Positions 1 to 7,479 are shown, counted from the stretch's first letter. The stretch is 32,554 nucleotides of DNA from Burkholderiaceae bacterium (GCA_017856435.1 JAFMFB010000027.1:1-32554); one strand, 5' to 3'. Program-made: numbers and translations. The notes: generated by a model from the sequence alone, not told the origin.

Positions 1-55
1 GGTGTAAACCGGCAGATTTACAGTCTGCTGCCATTAACCACTCGGCCACCTCTCC
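1..55 (-). tRNA. tRNA-Tyr (anticodon GTA), 5' portion, cut by window edge
   Basis: Read on the minus strand the RNA begins GGAGAGGTGGCCGAGTGG at position 55, a class II tRNA 5' end with a D-arm. A perfect 5-bp anticodon stem follows (28-24 with 16-12) with loop CTGTAAA; the anticodon GTA is at 21-19. GTA reads tyrosine codons. The variable arm, T-arm and acceptor 3' strand lie beyond base 1. In Burkholderiales a tRNA-Tyr commonly opens the tRNA-Tyr/Gly/Thr-tufB operon, so tufB may follow off the left edge (inference). Confidence 0.9.
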
Positions 56-71
56 GACAGATGAACCCATC

Positions 72-77
72 ATTATG
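72..77 (-). promoter_or_regulatory. possible -10 element of the tRNA-Tyr transcript
   Basis: CATAAT on the minus strand lies 16 bases upstream of the mature tRNA 5' end, which would leave a 5' leader of about ten bases for RNase P to remove. No convincing -35 hexamer was found 16-18 bases further upstream, so the call rests on the -10 match and position only. Confidence 0.3.
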
Positions 78-235
78 CCATGAAACAGGCGCCTTTTGGC
101 TTTCATCCGCACGTCAGTGGGCCTGGTTGAGCCCTGTGCCAGCGTTGACCAGAACCTGGCGACCTTTTAATAACTAACAGCGGACAGACCAACTACCTTT
201 TTAGGTATTACCAATTACGGCTCAACCATTACGGC

Positions 236-985
236 TTACCAGTTGATCGCTTGGGTCTGGTGCTCACGCAAAAAGGCGTTGGCCAGACTGAAGTGTCCGC
301 ACCCCAAAAAGGGGCTGGGACCACGCATGGCCGACAGGGGCGAGGGATGGTTGGCCTGCAGCACCAGATGTTTCGAGCAGCTCGATTGCTCAATCAGCAC
401 TGCCTTTTTTTGAGCCTGCGCACCCCACAACATAAACACCATAGGCTTTATTTTTTTCGACAGGGCAATAATTATTTCGTCAGTAAGCACTTCCCAACCT
501 ATCTTTGCGTGGGCGCCGGGCTGGCCGTCTTCGACGGTCAGGCAGGTGTTGAGCAGCAAGACCCCCTGATGGGCCCACCGCATCAGGGAGCCGTCCAGCA
601 GGTCGGGCTTGCGGCGAATCAGCGGGTCGCGCGCCAGCTCCTTGAAAATATTGCGCAGAGACGGCGGTGGTTTGGTCCCGGGCTGCACCGAGAAGGCCAG
701 ACCATGGGCTTGCCCGGGCCCATGGTAGGGATCCTGACCCAAAATCAGGACTCGCACCTCGGCCAGAGGGGTCAGCGCCAGAGCGTGAAGGGGCGCAGCG
801 GGGTAGATGCGGGCGCCGGCAGCGAGCCGGTCTTGCAGGTGGCAGGCCAGCTGCTCGGCCGGCGCCGAACGCCAGAAGCCAGCCAGCAGCTCCTGCCAGT
901 CCGCCGCCACCGGCCACTCCGCAGGCGCCCAGCGGCTGAGGGCGGGCGCCTCGGCCGGCCCCAGATCCAGCCGCGCCTGCGTCAT
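236..985 (-). CDS. ung: uracil-DNA glycosylase, family 1
   Basis: Removes uracil from DNA as the first step of base-excision repair in the cytoplasm. The 249-residue protein has the family 1 water-activating motif GQDPYHG at residues 83-89 (catalytic Asp85), the uracil-stacking Phe98, the base-specificity Asn146 in LLLNTCLT, and the C-terminal HPSPLS loop with catalytic His213. Length is a little above the usual 220-230 because of an Ala/Pro-rich N-terminal extension. The ATG at 985 follows a G-rich stretch that can serve as ribosome binding site. It lies 18 bases behind trpC and is probably the last gene of the trp transcript. The next 180 bases to the tRNA hold no gene. Confidence 0.97.
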   Translation of the reverse strand: MTQARLDLGPAEAPALSRWAPAEWPVAADWQELLAGFWRSAPAEQLACHLQDRLAAGARIYPAAPLHALALTPLAEVRVLILGQDPYHGPGQAHGLAFSVQPGTKPPPSLRNIFKELARDPLIRRKPDLLDGSLMRWAHQGVLLLNTCLTVEDGQPGAHAKIGWEVLTDEIIIALSKKIKPMVFMLWGAQAQKKAVLIEQSSCSKHLVLQANHPSPLSAMRGPSPFLGCGHFSLANAFLREHQTQAINW

Positions 986-1003
986 GAGCCCATCCCCCGC
1001 AGT

Positions 1004-1804
1004 TCAGGCAAACAGGTCCGCCAAAGCCAGACCGGGGTCGGGCGCGCGCATAAAAGCCTCGCCCACCAGAAAGGCATGCACCCCCGCTGTGCGCATGCGC
1101 TCCACATCCGCACGACCCAGAATGCCGCTTTCGGTGATCAGCAGGCGATCAGCCGGCACCTGGGGCAGCAAGGACAGGGTGGTGTCGAGGGTCACCTCGA
1201 AGGTACGCAAATTACGGTTGTTGATGCCCACCAGCGGGGTCTTGAGCCGAAGGGCGCGTTCCAGCTCGGCCCCGTCGTGCACCTCGACCAGAACGGCCAT
1301 GCCCAAGGCCAGCGCAATCGACTCCAGCTCGGCCATCTGGGCATCTTCCAGGCAGGCCGCGATCAGCAAGATGGCGTCAGCCCCCATGGCGCGGGATTCG
1401 TAAATTTGGTAGGGGTCGACCATGAAATCCTTGCGCAGCACTGGCAGGCTGCAGGAGGCGCGGGCCTGCTTGAGGTAATCGGGTTGCCCCTGAAAAAACT
1501 GGCGGTCGGTCAGAACCGACAGGCAGGCTGCACTCAGAATGCCGTTGCCCTGGGCGTAGCTTTGGGCAATGTCGGCGGGTATGAAGTCTTCCCGCAGCAC
1601 CCCCTTGCTCGGGCTGGCCTTCTTGATTTCTGCAATCACCGCCGCCTGACCCGCCTCGATCTTGGCCCGCAGGGCAGCAACGAAATCCCGGGTCAGCAGG
1701 CGAGATTCGGCATCGGCCCGCATCTCGATCAAGGACTTTTTCTTGACAGCCGCAGCGATTTCTTCACGCTTGACGGCCACGATCTTGTTCAGAATGTCAC
1801 TCAT
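1004..1804 (-). CDS. trpC: indole-3-glycerol-phosphate synthase
   Basis: Converts CdRP to indole-3-glycerol phosphate, with loss of CO2 and water, in tryptophan synthesis. The 266-residue TIM-barrel protein shows the family's ordered active-site segments: [11 protein letters not shown] (residues 58-68), LRKDF with the general-acid Lys125, VEVHD with Glu174, GINNRNL (194-200) and TESGI with Glu225 and Ser226. It is monofunctional; no TrpF domain follows. The ATG at 1804 has a poor Shine-Dalgarno sequence, but its ATGA is shared with the stop of a short upstream ORF, so initiation may depend on coupling. Fourth trp biosynthetic gene of the operon. Confidence 0.97.
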   Translation of the reverse strand: MSDILNKIVAVKREEIAAAVKKKSLIEMRADAESRLLTRDFVAALRAKIEAGQAAVIAEIKKASPSKGVLREDFIPADIAQSYAQGNGILSAACLSVLTDRQFFQGQPDYLKQARASCSLPVLRKDFMVDPYQIYESRAMGADAILLIAACLEDAQMAELESIALALGMAVLVEVHDGAELERALRLKTPLVGINNRNLRTFEVTLDTTLSLLPQVPADRLLITESGILGRADVERMRTAGVHAFLVGEAFMRAPDPGLALADLFA

Positions 1805-1929
1805 GTTGTACTGCCGGCCGCGGGGCCGGCCTTTCCATCATTGGGCCGATCAGACCTAGCTTTGCCGGCATTCTGCCTCTTGGACCAGCCAAAAAAACTC
1901 CTCATCTGCTGGCCACCCAATCTCATCAT
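1801..1929 (-). CDS. candidate 42-residue bridging ORF between trpD and trpC
   Basis: No family is recognised. The ORF starts ATGATG; the first ATG (1929-1927) overlaps the trpD stop as ATGA, and a second start is at 1926. It runs without a stop through the whole gap and ends in a TGA (1803-1801) overlapping the trpC ATG as ATGA. The peptide begins [15 protein letters not shown], has one Trp and a basic low-complexity tail rich in Lys, Arg, Gly and Ala. Its 3' half contains the hairpin at 1813-1830. Either it is a real small coupling gene or the frame is open by chance. The double overlap and the weak trpC ribosome binding site favour translation, perhaps only for coupling. Confidence 0.4.
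   Translation of the reverse strand: MMRLGGQQMRSFFGWSKRQNAGKARSDRPNDGKAGPAAGSTT
1813..1830 (-). repeat. GC-rich hairpin just upstream of trpC
   Basis: Perfect 7-bp inverted repeat GCCGGCC/GGCCGGC around a 4-base loop, ending 8 bases upstream of the trpC ATG on the minus strand. A purine-rich GGAAAGG abuts its upstream arm. Folding would bring that sequence closer to the start codon, or would block elongation unless ribosomes of the short upstream ORF melt it. No T-tract follows, so it is not a typical terminator. Confidence 0.5.
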
Positions 1930-2972
1930 GCCTGGCCCAGGCGATGGGCCACTGTCACCAGCTGATCCAGCTTGGCCTTGGCGGCCCCTGAAGCAATCAC
2001 CTCGCGCGCCAAGGCAACGCCAGCGGCCATGCTGTCAGCCACATTGGCGGCATAAAGCGCCACCCCGGCATTCAGCGCAACGATATCGCTGGGCACACCA
2101 GGTCGGCCCTCGAGCACCGACAACAGCATGTCACGCGATTGTTCAGGGGTTTCTACCTGAATCAGACGGGTGCTGGCCATGGCCAAGCCGAAATCCTCCG
2201 GATGGATTTCATATTCGCTGATCTCACCATTTTTCAACTCGCCGACCAGGGTGGCCGCGCCCAGGCTGATCTCGTCCATGCCGTCCTTGCCATGCACCAC
2301 CACCGCGTGTTCAGTGCCCAGCCGCTGTAGGGCGCGCACCTGAATGCCAACCAGATCCGGATGAAACACACCCATCAGAATGTTGGGGGCTGCCGCCGGG
2401 TTGGTCAATGGCCCAAGTATGTTGAAGATTGTTTTGATGCCCAGCTCACGCCGGATCGGCGCCACATTCTTCATGGCCGGGTGATGGTTGGGAGCAAACA
2501 TGAAGCCCACGCCCGTCTCGACCACACACTGGGCGATCGCCTCGGGCTTGAGGTTGATGTTGACTCCTAGCGACTCCATCACATCGGCGCTGCCGCTCTT
2601 GCTGGAAACACTGCGCCCACCGTGCTTGCTGACCTTGGCGCCAGCCGCTGCGGCAACAAACATGGCGCAAGTCGAAATGTTGAAAGTGTGGGCGCCATCA
2701 CCGCCGGTGCCCACAATATCGACCAGATTCGACCGATCCGCAACCTGCACCTTGGTCGAAAATTCGCGCATCACCTGGGCAGCGGCCGTAATTTCACCAA
2801 TCGTCTCTTTCTTGACCCGCAAACCCGTGATCAGTGCGCCCATCAGCACTGGCGACATCTCACCACCCATGATCAGTCGCATGAGATGCAACATCTCGTC
2901 ATGAAAAATTTCACGGTGTTCGATGACACGCTGCAGCGCCTCTTGGGGGGTGATCAGATGGGCATGGGTCAT
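1926..2972 (-). CDS. trpD: anthranilate phosphoribosyltransferase
   Basis: Transfers phosphoribose from PRPP to anthranilate, the second step of tryptophan synthesis. The 348-residue protein carries the glycine-rich PRPP loop [14 protein letters not shown] (residues 88-101) and the anthranilate/PRPP segment [15 protein letters not shown] (116-130), both canonical. I chose the ATG at 2972 rather than an in-frame upstream start at 2996: AAGGA lies 7 bases before it, and the protein then begins [13 protein letters not shown] as in the family. The TrpG stop TAA is built into that Shine-Dalgarno sequence (TAAGGA), so the two genes are coupled. It is a separate protein, not fused to TrpG. Confidence 0.97.
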   Translation of the reverse strand: MTHAHLITPQEALQRVIEHREIFHDEMLHLMRLIMGGEMSPVLMGALITGLRVKKETIGEITAAAQVMREFSTKVQVADRSNLVDIVGTGGDGAHTFNISTCAMFVAAAAGAKVSKHGGRSVSSKSGSADVMESLGVNINLKPEAIAQCVVETGVGFMFAPNHHPAMKNVAPIRRELGIKTIFNILGPLTNPAAAPNILMGVFHPDLVGIQVRALQRLGTEHAVVVHGKDGMDEISLGAATLVGELKNGEISEYEIHPEDFGLAMASTRLIQVETPEQSRDMLLSVLEGRPGVPSDIVALNAGVALYAANVADSMAAGVALAREVIASGAAKAKLDQLVTVAHRLGQA

Positions 2973-2982
2973 AGGGTCTTCC

Positions 2983-3564
2983 TTAAGCCTGGTCAAGAAA
3001 ATTCTTCAACATGGCGTGGCCATGTTCGGTCAGGATGGATTCCGGATGAAATTGAACACCTTCGATGGGCAGCGTGTTGTGCTTGATGCCCATGATCTCA
3101 CCATCGTCTGTCCAGGCGGTTACAGTGAGTTGCGACGGACAAGCCGCACGGTCAATGGCCAACGAGTGATAGCGGTTGACAGTGAACTGCCTGGGTAAGC
3201 CGGCAAACACACCCTCCTGGGTGGTGGTAATCTGGCTGGTTTTTCCATGCATGAGTTGCTGGGCACGCACAATCTTGCCGCCAAAAGCCGCGCCAATGCT
3301 CTGGTGTCCCAAGCACACCCCCAAAATCGGCAACTTGCCAGCGAAGTGGCGGATGGCCGCCACCGAAATACCCGCTTCGGCCGGCGAGCAGGGCCCTGGC
3401 GAAATGACCAGCCGATCGACCTTCCCCGCCAGTTGCAGGGCCTCAACCGCCTCGACCGAAATTTCATCATTGCGGTGCACCTGCACCTGGGCACCCAGCT
3501 CTCCGAAGTACTGAACAATGTTGTAGGTGAAGCTGTCGTAGTTGTCGATCATCAGGACTTTCAT
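2983..3564 (-). CDS. trpG: anthranilate synthase component II, glutamine amidotransferase
   Basis: Class I glutamine amidotransferase that supplies ammonia to TrpE; in many bacteria the same protein can serve PabB. The 193-residue protein starts [15 protein letters not shown], a standard TrpG/PabA start. It has the nucleophile elbow [10 protein letters not shown] with Cys84 and the HPES motif with His173 and Glu175. An in-frame extension to 3828 lies inside trpE and is not protein-like, so it is rejected. GGGGG precedes the ATG by 4 bases, and the ATGA at the start also holds the stop of the short ORF that fills the trpE-trpG gap. Confidence 0.97.
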   Translation of the reverse strand: MKVLMIDNYDSFTYNIVQYFGELGAQVQVHRNDEISVEAVEALQLAGKVDRLVISPGPCSPAEAGISVAAIRHFAGKLPILGVCLGHQSIGAAFGGKIVRAQQLMHGKTSQITTTQEGVFAGLPRQFTVNRYHSLAIDRAACPSQLTVTAWTDDGEIMGIKHNTLPIEGVQFHPESILTEHGHAMLKNFLDQA

Positions 3565-3647
3565 ACGGCCCCCATGCTTGTCGCTACGTTTGCAGCGCTG
3601 CCCCCTGAGGGGGGCAGCGCGCCTTGGGACGACCCGGTGGTGTTCAT
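3561..3647 (-). CDS. candidate 28-residue bridging ORF between trpE and trpG
   Basis: No family is recognised. Its ATG (3647-3645) overlaps the trpE stop as ATGA and its TGA (3563-3561) overlaps the trpG ATG as ATGA. A perfect AGGAGG (3660-3655), inside the last codons of trpE, sits 7 bases before the ATG, the ideal spacing. The peptide starts [16 protein letters not shown] and is Gly/Ser/Ala-rich with no charged residue. The hairpin at 3595-3620 lies within it. The ideal ribosome binding site makes translation likely, although trpE ending in Glu-Glu-Gly creates AGGAGG naturally. The product may have no function beyond coupling trpE to trpG. Confidence 0.45.
   Translation of the reverse strand: MNTTGSSQGALPPSGGSAANVATSMGAV
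3595..3620. repeat. REP-like perfect hairpin in the trpE-trpG gap
   Basis: An 11-bp perfect inverted repeat (GCGCTGCCCCC at 3595-3605 with its complement at 3610-3620) closes on a TGAG loop. The C-run/G-run palindrome and flanks such as TCGCTACGTTTG resemble short intergenic repeats I associate with Comamonadaceae genomes. Copy number cannot be judged here, since this is the only obvious copy in the window. Neither strand shows a T-tract after the stem, so it is not a standard terminator. Confidence 0.55.
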
Positions 3648-5146
3648 TCCAAGCCCTCCTCGACCAGCTCGCTGGCGCGCAAGACCGCGCGCGCCTTGGC
3701 TTCGGTTTCGCGCCATTCCAGCTCTGGGACCGAATCAGCGACCACACCGGCGGCCGCCTGGACATGCAGCATGCCGTCCTTGATAATGCCTGTGCGAATG
3801 GCAATAGCCACGTCCATATCCCCGGCATAGCTCAGGTAGCCGCAGGCCCCCCCGTAGATGCCGCGCTTGACCGGCTCCAGCTGATCGATCAGTTCCATCG
3901 CATGCACCTTGGGGGCGCCACTGAGGGTGCCGGCCGGAAAAGTGGCGCGCAGCACATCCATATTGCCCATGCCATCGATCAGCTCGCCCTCCACATTGCT
4001 CACAATGTGCATCACATGGCTGTAGCGTTCCACCGCAAACGCTTCGGTGACCTTGACACTGCCGATCTTGGCAATTCGGCCAATGTCGTTGCGCGCCAAG
4101 TCAATCAACATTACATGCTCGGCCCGCTCCTTGGGGTCGGCCAGCAGTTCGAGCTCCGCCGCCTTGTCAGCTTCAAGTGTGGCACCGCGCGGACGGGTGC
4201 CAGCCAGCGGCCGGATGGTGACCTTAGTGGCCCCCGTGCCCAGTTTTTCCTGTCGCACCAGGATCTCGGGCGACGAGCCCACCACATGCACATCCCCCAG
4301 GTGGTAGTAGTACATATAGGGGCTGGGATTGAGGGTGCGCAAGGCCCGGTACAGGCTGAGCGGGCTCTGCGTGTAGGGCTTGCTGATGCGCTGGCCCATG
4401 ACAATCTGCATGAAATCTCCGGCCTGAATCAGGCCTTTGGCGCGCTCAACCGCAGCCAGAAAGTCATCCTTGGCGTAATCCCGGTACTGTTGGGCATGTG
4501 GCGAGGGCAGCACGGCCGGCGCCTGCACCGATGCCTTCAGTCGCTCGCGCAAAGCCTGTAGCCTAGCCTGCGCCAGTGTGTAGGCCTCTGGCTGGGCCGG
4601 ATCCGCATAAACAATCAGGTGCAGCATGCCTGACAGGTTGTCGATCACCGCCAACTCTTCGCATTGAAGCAGCAGGATATCGGGGCAGCCCAGGGTGTCG
4701 GGCGGGCAGGAGCGAGCCAACTTTTTCTCGATATGACGTACCGTGTCATAACCAAAATAACCGGCCAGCCCGCCGCAGAATCGGGGCAAGCCCGGCTGCA
4801 AAGCGACTTTGAAACGCTGTTGGTAGGTGGTGATGAAGTCCAGCGGGTTGCCCCCAGCCGTCTCAACCACGACGCCATCGGTCACCACCTCGGTGCGCGC
4901 CTGTTCGCCAAACCCGCTGGCCCGAAGCAGCGTGCGTGCCGGCAGGCCAATAAAGCTGTAGCGGCCAAAGCGCTCGCCGCCCACCACCGACTCAAGCAGA
5001 AAAGAATGGCGCCCGCCATCCTGCACAAACGCGAGTTTGAGATAGAGCGAAAGTGGTGTCTCCAGATCCGCGAATGCCTGGGCTTGCAGGGGAATACGGT
5101 TGTAACCCTGTTGGGCCAACGCGTTGAATTCAGTTTCGGTCATCAC
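3644..5146 (-). CDS. trpE: anthranilate synthase component I
   Basis: Makes anthranilate from chorismate with ammonia from TrpG; entry step of tryptophan synthesis. The 500-residue protein has the N-terminal LLES motif (residues 50-53) that forms the tryptophan feedback site in the family, the [10 protein letters not shown] segment, and the C-terminal chorismate-binding core: [45 protein letters not shown] and a closing [14 protein letters not shown] region. The frame opens with GTG (5146) directly followed by ATG (5143); either may be the start and the second gives 499 residues. The Shine-Dalgarno is weak, and a hairpin at the end of the leader region lies just upstream. Expression is probably also controlled by the leader ORF at 5242-5325. 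Confidence 0.97.
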   Translation of the reverse strand: MMTETEFNALAQQGYNRIPLQAQAFADLETPLSLYLKLAFVQDGGRHSFLLESVVGGERFGRYSFIGLPARTLLRASGFGEQARTEVVTDGVVVETAGGNPLDFITTYQQRFKVALQPGLPRFCGGLAGYFGYDTVRHIEKKLARSCPPDTLGCPDILLLQCEELAVIDNLSGMLHLIVYADPAQPEAYTLAQARLQALRERLKASVQAPAVLPSPHAQQYRDYAKDDFLAAVERAKGLIQAGDFMQIVMGQRISKPYTQSPLSLYRALRTLNPSPYMYYYHLGDVHVVGSSPEILVRQEKLGTGATKVTIRPLAGTRPRGATLEADKAAELELLADPKERAEHVMLIDLARNDIGRIAKIGSVKVTEAFAVERYSHVMHIVSNVEGELIDGMGNMDVLRATFPAGTLSGAPKVHAMELIDQLEPVKRGIYGGACGYLSYAGDMDVAIAIRTGIIKDGMLHVQAAAGVVADSVPELEWRETEAKARAVLRASELVEEGLE

Positions 5147-5204
5147 AGGGAATCATTCCAATTTGCACCGGCCTTTGGTGCCGGTCTTGGTTCATGAAAT
5201 TCAT

Positions 5205-5227
5205 CGGGGCTCGCCCCGCTTGGGGGC
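5205..5227 (-). promoter_or_regulatory. candidate trp attenuator: mutually exclusive hairpins
   Basis: Three short arms follow the leader ORF on the minus strand: GCCCC (5227-5223), GGGGC (5217-5213) and GCCCCG (5210-5205). The middle arm can pair with the first (loop CAAGC), or, as CGGGG, with the third (loop CGAG), but not with both. A GGGG just before the leader's Trp codons could pair with the first arm, giving the 1:2, 2:3 and 3:4 choices of a classical attenuator. The weak point is that the 3:4 stem is followed by ATGAATTTCAT, not a T-run, so termination may be weak, Rho-assisted or replaced by translational control. Confidence 0.45.
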
Positions 5228-5241
5228 AACCAAAGCTTAGG

Positions 5242-5325
5242 CTAAGCGCCTGCGCGGCGGCAGCGGCGCCAGGGCCAGGCTCCCCGGTCACTGCAACCTG
5301 TGATGTGGGTGCGATGAATGAACAT
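5242..5325 (-). CDS. trpL: candidate trp leader peptide with Trp-Pro-Trp
   Basis: A 27-codon ORF between rpe and trpE, in the same orientation. It starts MFIHRTHIT and ends in a basic run. Its codons 17-19 are TGG CCC TGG (Trp-Pro-Trp), followed by Arg-Arg-Cys-Arg-Arg. Two Trp codons in a short ORF directly ahead of trpE are what ribosome-mediated attenuation requires: low charged tRNA-Trp would stall ribosomes there and shift the downstream hairpins toward readthrough. There is no good Shine-Dalgarno. A -10-like hexamer ends 6 bases upstream of the ATG, so the mRNA may be leaderless. The role is inferred from position and codons, not from a recognised family. Confidence 0.6.
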   Translation of the reverse strand: MFIHRTHITGCSDRGAWPWRRCRRAGA

Positions 5326-5331
5326 GAGCCA

Positions 5332-5359
5332 AGTGTATTGCAATTGCCGGGGGCTTCAG
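5332..5359 (-). promoter_or_regulatory. putative promoter of the trp leader transcript
   Basis: On the minus strand CTGAAG (5359-5354) and TACACT (5337-5332) are separated by 16 bases. They match the sigma-70 consensus at three of six and four of six positions. Transcription starting 7 bases after the -10 would begin exactly at the A of the leader ATG (5325). The -35 lies across the rpe stop codon, so readthrough from rpe is also possible. Confidence 0.35.
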
Positions 5360-6036
5360 GCCAGGGCCTTGCGCATGGCATCGATAACGGCCCGATAGTC
5401 CGGCTTGCCAAAGATGGCGCTGCCAGCCACAAAGGTGTCGGCGCCTGCATCGGCGACGCGACGGATGTTGTCGGCCTTGATGCCGCCGTCCACTTCCAGG
5501 CGAATATCCCGGCCACTGGCCTGGATGCGTTGGCGTGCGTCCTCCACCTTGCGTAAAGCGCTGTCGATAAAGCTCTGACCGCCAAAGCCTGGGTTGACAC
5601 TCATGATCAGGATCAGGTCCAGATCGTCAATCACCCAGTCCAGCACATCCAGCGGTTCGGCCGGATTGAACACCAAGCCGGCCTGGCAGCCGCGTGCCTT
5701 GATGGCCTGAATGCTGCGATGGACATGGGTGGAAGCGTCCGGGTGAAAGCTGACCAGATCGGCACCGGCATCAATGAATGCCCCCGCCAGCGCATCCACT
5801 GGGGAGATCATCAGGTGTACATCAATTGGCACCGGCTTACCCGTCGGGGTTTTGGCATGGGATTTGAGCGCCTGACAGACCATCGGGCCGAATGTCAGGT
5901 TGGGCACATAGTGGTTATCCATCACATCGAAGTGAATCCAGTCGGCGCCAGCGGCGATGACATCTCGCACCTCCTCGCCCAGGCGGGCAAAATCGGCTGA
6001 AAGAATCGAGGGGGCAATACGGTAGGTGGTGCTCAT
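5356..6036 (-). CDS. rpe: ribulose-phosphate 3-epimerase
   Basis: Interconverts ribulose 5-phosphate and xylulose 5-phosphate in the pentose phosphate and Calvin pathways. The 226-residue TIM barrel starts [11 protein letters not shown] after a four-residue lead. It has IHFDVMD with metal ligands His35 and Asp37, His74 in DVHLMI, the [10 protein letters not shown] phosphate segment (residues 146-155) and LEVDGGI with Asp184. It lies directly upstream of the trp leader region. In many Burkholderiales a phosphoglycolate phosphatase gene (gph) sits between rpe and trpE; here it is absent. The ATG at 6036 has no Shine-Dalgarno. Confidence 0.97.
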   Translation of the reverse strand: MSTTYRIAPSILSADFARLGEEVRDVIAAGADWIHFDVMDNHYVPNLTFGPMVCQALKSHAKTPTGKPVPIDVHLMISPVDALAGAFIDAGADLVSFHPDASTHVHRSIQAIKARGCQAGLVFNPAEPLDVLDWVIDDLDLILIMSVNPGFGGQSFIDSALRKVEDARQRIQASGRDIRLEVDGGIKADNIRRVADAGADTFVAGSAIFGKPDYRAVIDAMRKALA

Positions 6037-6042
6037 GGGGCT

Positions 6043-6071
6043 ATTTTCGCCTTAGGATAAGGGATTGTCCA
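6043..6071 (-). promoter_or_regulatory. putative rpe promoter
   Basis: TGGACA (6071-6066) and GAAAAT (6048-6043) on the minus strand are separated by 17 bases and match consensus at five and four of six positions. The -10 ends 6 bases before the rpe ATG, so the start point would fall at or next to the start codon. That fits the lack of a ribosome binding site and suggests a leaderless rpe mRNA. Confidence 0.4.
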
Positions 6072-6086
6072 CGCATAAGCCACATC

Positions 6087-6485
6087 ATGGCCAAGTATCA
6101 GATTCATGTTGAAGTTCAACCGCGCCATCTGGCCGAACAATCTAGGCCGGAGCAAAAGCTCTATGCCTTTGCCTACACAGTGACTGTGAGCAACCAGGGC
6201 GACGTAGCAGCCCAGCTGATCTCGCGTCAGTGGAATGTGAACGATGCCCACGGCAACACCGAGCGCATCAAGGGCCTGGGGGTGGTAGGGCAACAACCTC
6301 TGTTGCAGCCCGGTGAGACCTTTGAGTACACCAGTGGCACCCGCCTGCGGACTCCCACTGGCACCATGCATGGAAGTTACTTTTTTGTGGCAGAAGACGG
6401 TGAGCGTTTTGATGTGGATATCCCCATGTTTGTCCTCGATGCCCTAAGCCTCGGTGGTGACACCAGCAAGCGAACCTTGCATTGA
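6087..6485 (+). CDS. apaG: ApaG domain protein
   Basis: Small single-domain beta-sandwich protein. Mutants in enteric bacteria are linked to Co/Mg transport and to Ap4A metabolism, but its biochemical role is unsettled. The 132-residue sequence spans the whole domain: an early HVEVQPRHL strand, FAYTVTVSNQGD, LISRQWNVNDAHG, VVGQQPLLQPGETFEYTSG, and the MHGSYFFV/FDVDIPMFVL end typical of ApaG. It starts 50 bases from divergent rpe. In enteric bacteria apaG follows ksgA; here it stands alone ahead of thiL, whose chosen start is 13 bases past the apaG stop. Confidence 0.95.
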   Translation: MAKYQIHVEVQPRHLAEQSRPEQKLYAFAYTVTVSNQGDVAAQLISRQWNVNDAHGNTERIKGLGVVGQQPLLQPGETFEYTSGTRLRTPTGTMHGSYFFVAEDGERFDVDIPMFVLDALSLGGDTSKRTLH

Positions 6486-6498
6486 TGTGGGCGCGCCC

Positions 6499-7479
6499 AT
6501 GGCCCTTGGCGAATTCGAACTGATTGCCAGATACTTTCAGCGGCCTGAGAACAACTCGGGGTCGCACCTGGCACTGGGTATAGGTGACGACTGCGCCTTG
6601 CTACGAACCAGGCCCGGCACCGAGCTAGCGATCTCCTGTGACATGCTGGTGCAGGGCCAGCATTTTTTTGCAGATGTTGCTGCGGACTCGCTCGGGCACA
6701 AGGCGCTGGCCGTCAACCTGAGCGATCTGGCCGCCTGCGGCGCACGCCCGATCGGGTTCAACCTCGCCTTGGCCCTGCCTGCTGCTGATCCCGGCTGGCT
6801 ATCAGGCTTTTCCCGGGGCTTGTTTGAACTGGCAGATGCCCATCATTGCCCGCTGATTGGCGGCGACACCACCCGTGGCCCCCTGACCATTTGCATCACC
6901 GTGTTTGGTGAAGTGCCCTCTGGTCAGGCGCTCCTGCGCTCTGGCGCCAAGTCTGGTGACTTAATCTGGGTTTCCGGCTCGCTCGGTGACGCCCGACTGG
7001 CTCTTTTTGCGCTGCAAGGCAGACTGGATCACCTTACAAGCCTCACCCCCGGGGCGCTGAGTGCCGCCCGGCAGCGGCTGGAATGGCCCAGCCCGCGCGT
7101 TGCCCTGGGTCTGGCCTTGCGTGGCGTTGCCAGTGCCGCCATCGACATCAGCGATGGTCTGATGGGCGACCTCAACCATATTCTCAAGGCCTCAAGCACG
7201 GGAGCGACGCTTGAAGCGCAAGCCATCAAAGCGCTTATGCGCTGCACCGAAATAACGGGACAAGAGCGGCTCCACCATGTCCTGACTGGAGGTGACGACT
7301 ACGAGCTTTTGTTCACCGCCCCGGCTTCTGCCAGTCATCTGGTGGCAAGTGCTGCCAGCCAGACCGGCACCCCGGTCACCTGTATCGGCCGAATCGATGC
7401 GACGCCAGGCTTGCGGCTGCTTGATGCGGCAGGACAGCCCATCCACGGAAACTTCGCCTCGTTTGATCACTTTGCATGA
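6499..7479 (+). CDS. thiL: thiamine-monophosphate kinase
   Basis: Phosphorylates thiamine phosphate to thiamine diphosphate with ATP, the last step of cofactor synthesis. The 326-residue protein starts MALGEFELIARYF, the family's usual start. It carries GIGDDCALL, the DSLGHKALAVNLSDLAACGARP region (metal- and substrate-binding Asp), GGDTTRGPL, the AIDISDGLMGDL segment and GGDDYELLFT. In-frame GTG codons at 6454 and 6487 would add up to 15 residues overlapping the end of apaG; I prefer the ATG at 6499 from family length, although its ribosome binding site is poor. Its TGA overlaps the pgpA ATG (ATGA). Confidence 0.95.
   Translation: MALGEFELIARYFQRPENNSGSHLALGIGDDCALLRTRPGTELAISCDMLVQGQHFFADVAADSLGHKALAVNLSDLAACGARPIGFNLALALPAADPGWLSGFSRGLFELADAHHCPLIGGDTTRGPLTICITVFGEVPSGQALLRSGAKSGDLIWVSGSLGDARLALFALQGRLDHLTSLTPGALSAARQRLEWPSPRVALGLALRGVASAAIDISDGLMGDLNHILKASSTGATLEAQAIKALMRCTEITGQERLHHVLTGGDDYELLFTAPASASHLVASAASQTGTPVTCIGRIDATPGLRLLDAAGQPIHGNFASFDHFA

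Noticed and set aside
194-236. Small hairpin TACCT-TTTT-AGGTA and two direct ATTACGGCT repeats after ung
   Set aside because: The stem is only 5 bp, no T-run follows on the minus strand, and 9-base repeats this close can arise by chance; not strong enough to call a terminator or site.
982-993. Three-codon ATG-to-TGA frame ending in the ung ATGA
   Set aside because: Too short to mean anything; listed only because it mimics the bridging pattern of the trp gaps.
251-2221. 656-codon open frame on the plus strand
   Set aside because: It is the antisense shadow of ung, trpC and trpD, all with full motif sets; its own translation is rich in Gln, His, Arg and Gly and resembles no family.
3565-3828. 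88-residue N-terminal extension of TrpG
   Set aside because: The segment overlaps trpE, its composition is shadow-like, and the ATG at 3564 gives the standard TrpG start and length.
3542-4561. 339-codon plus-strand frame
   Set aside because: Antisense of trpE and the trpG start; low-complexity translation without motifs.
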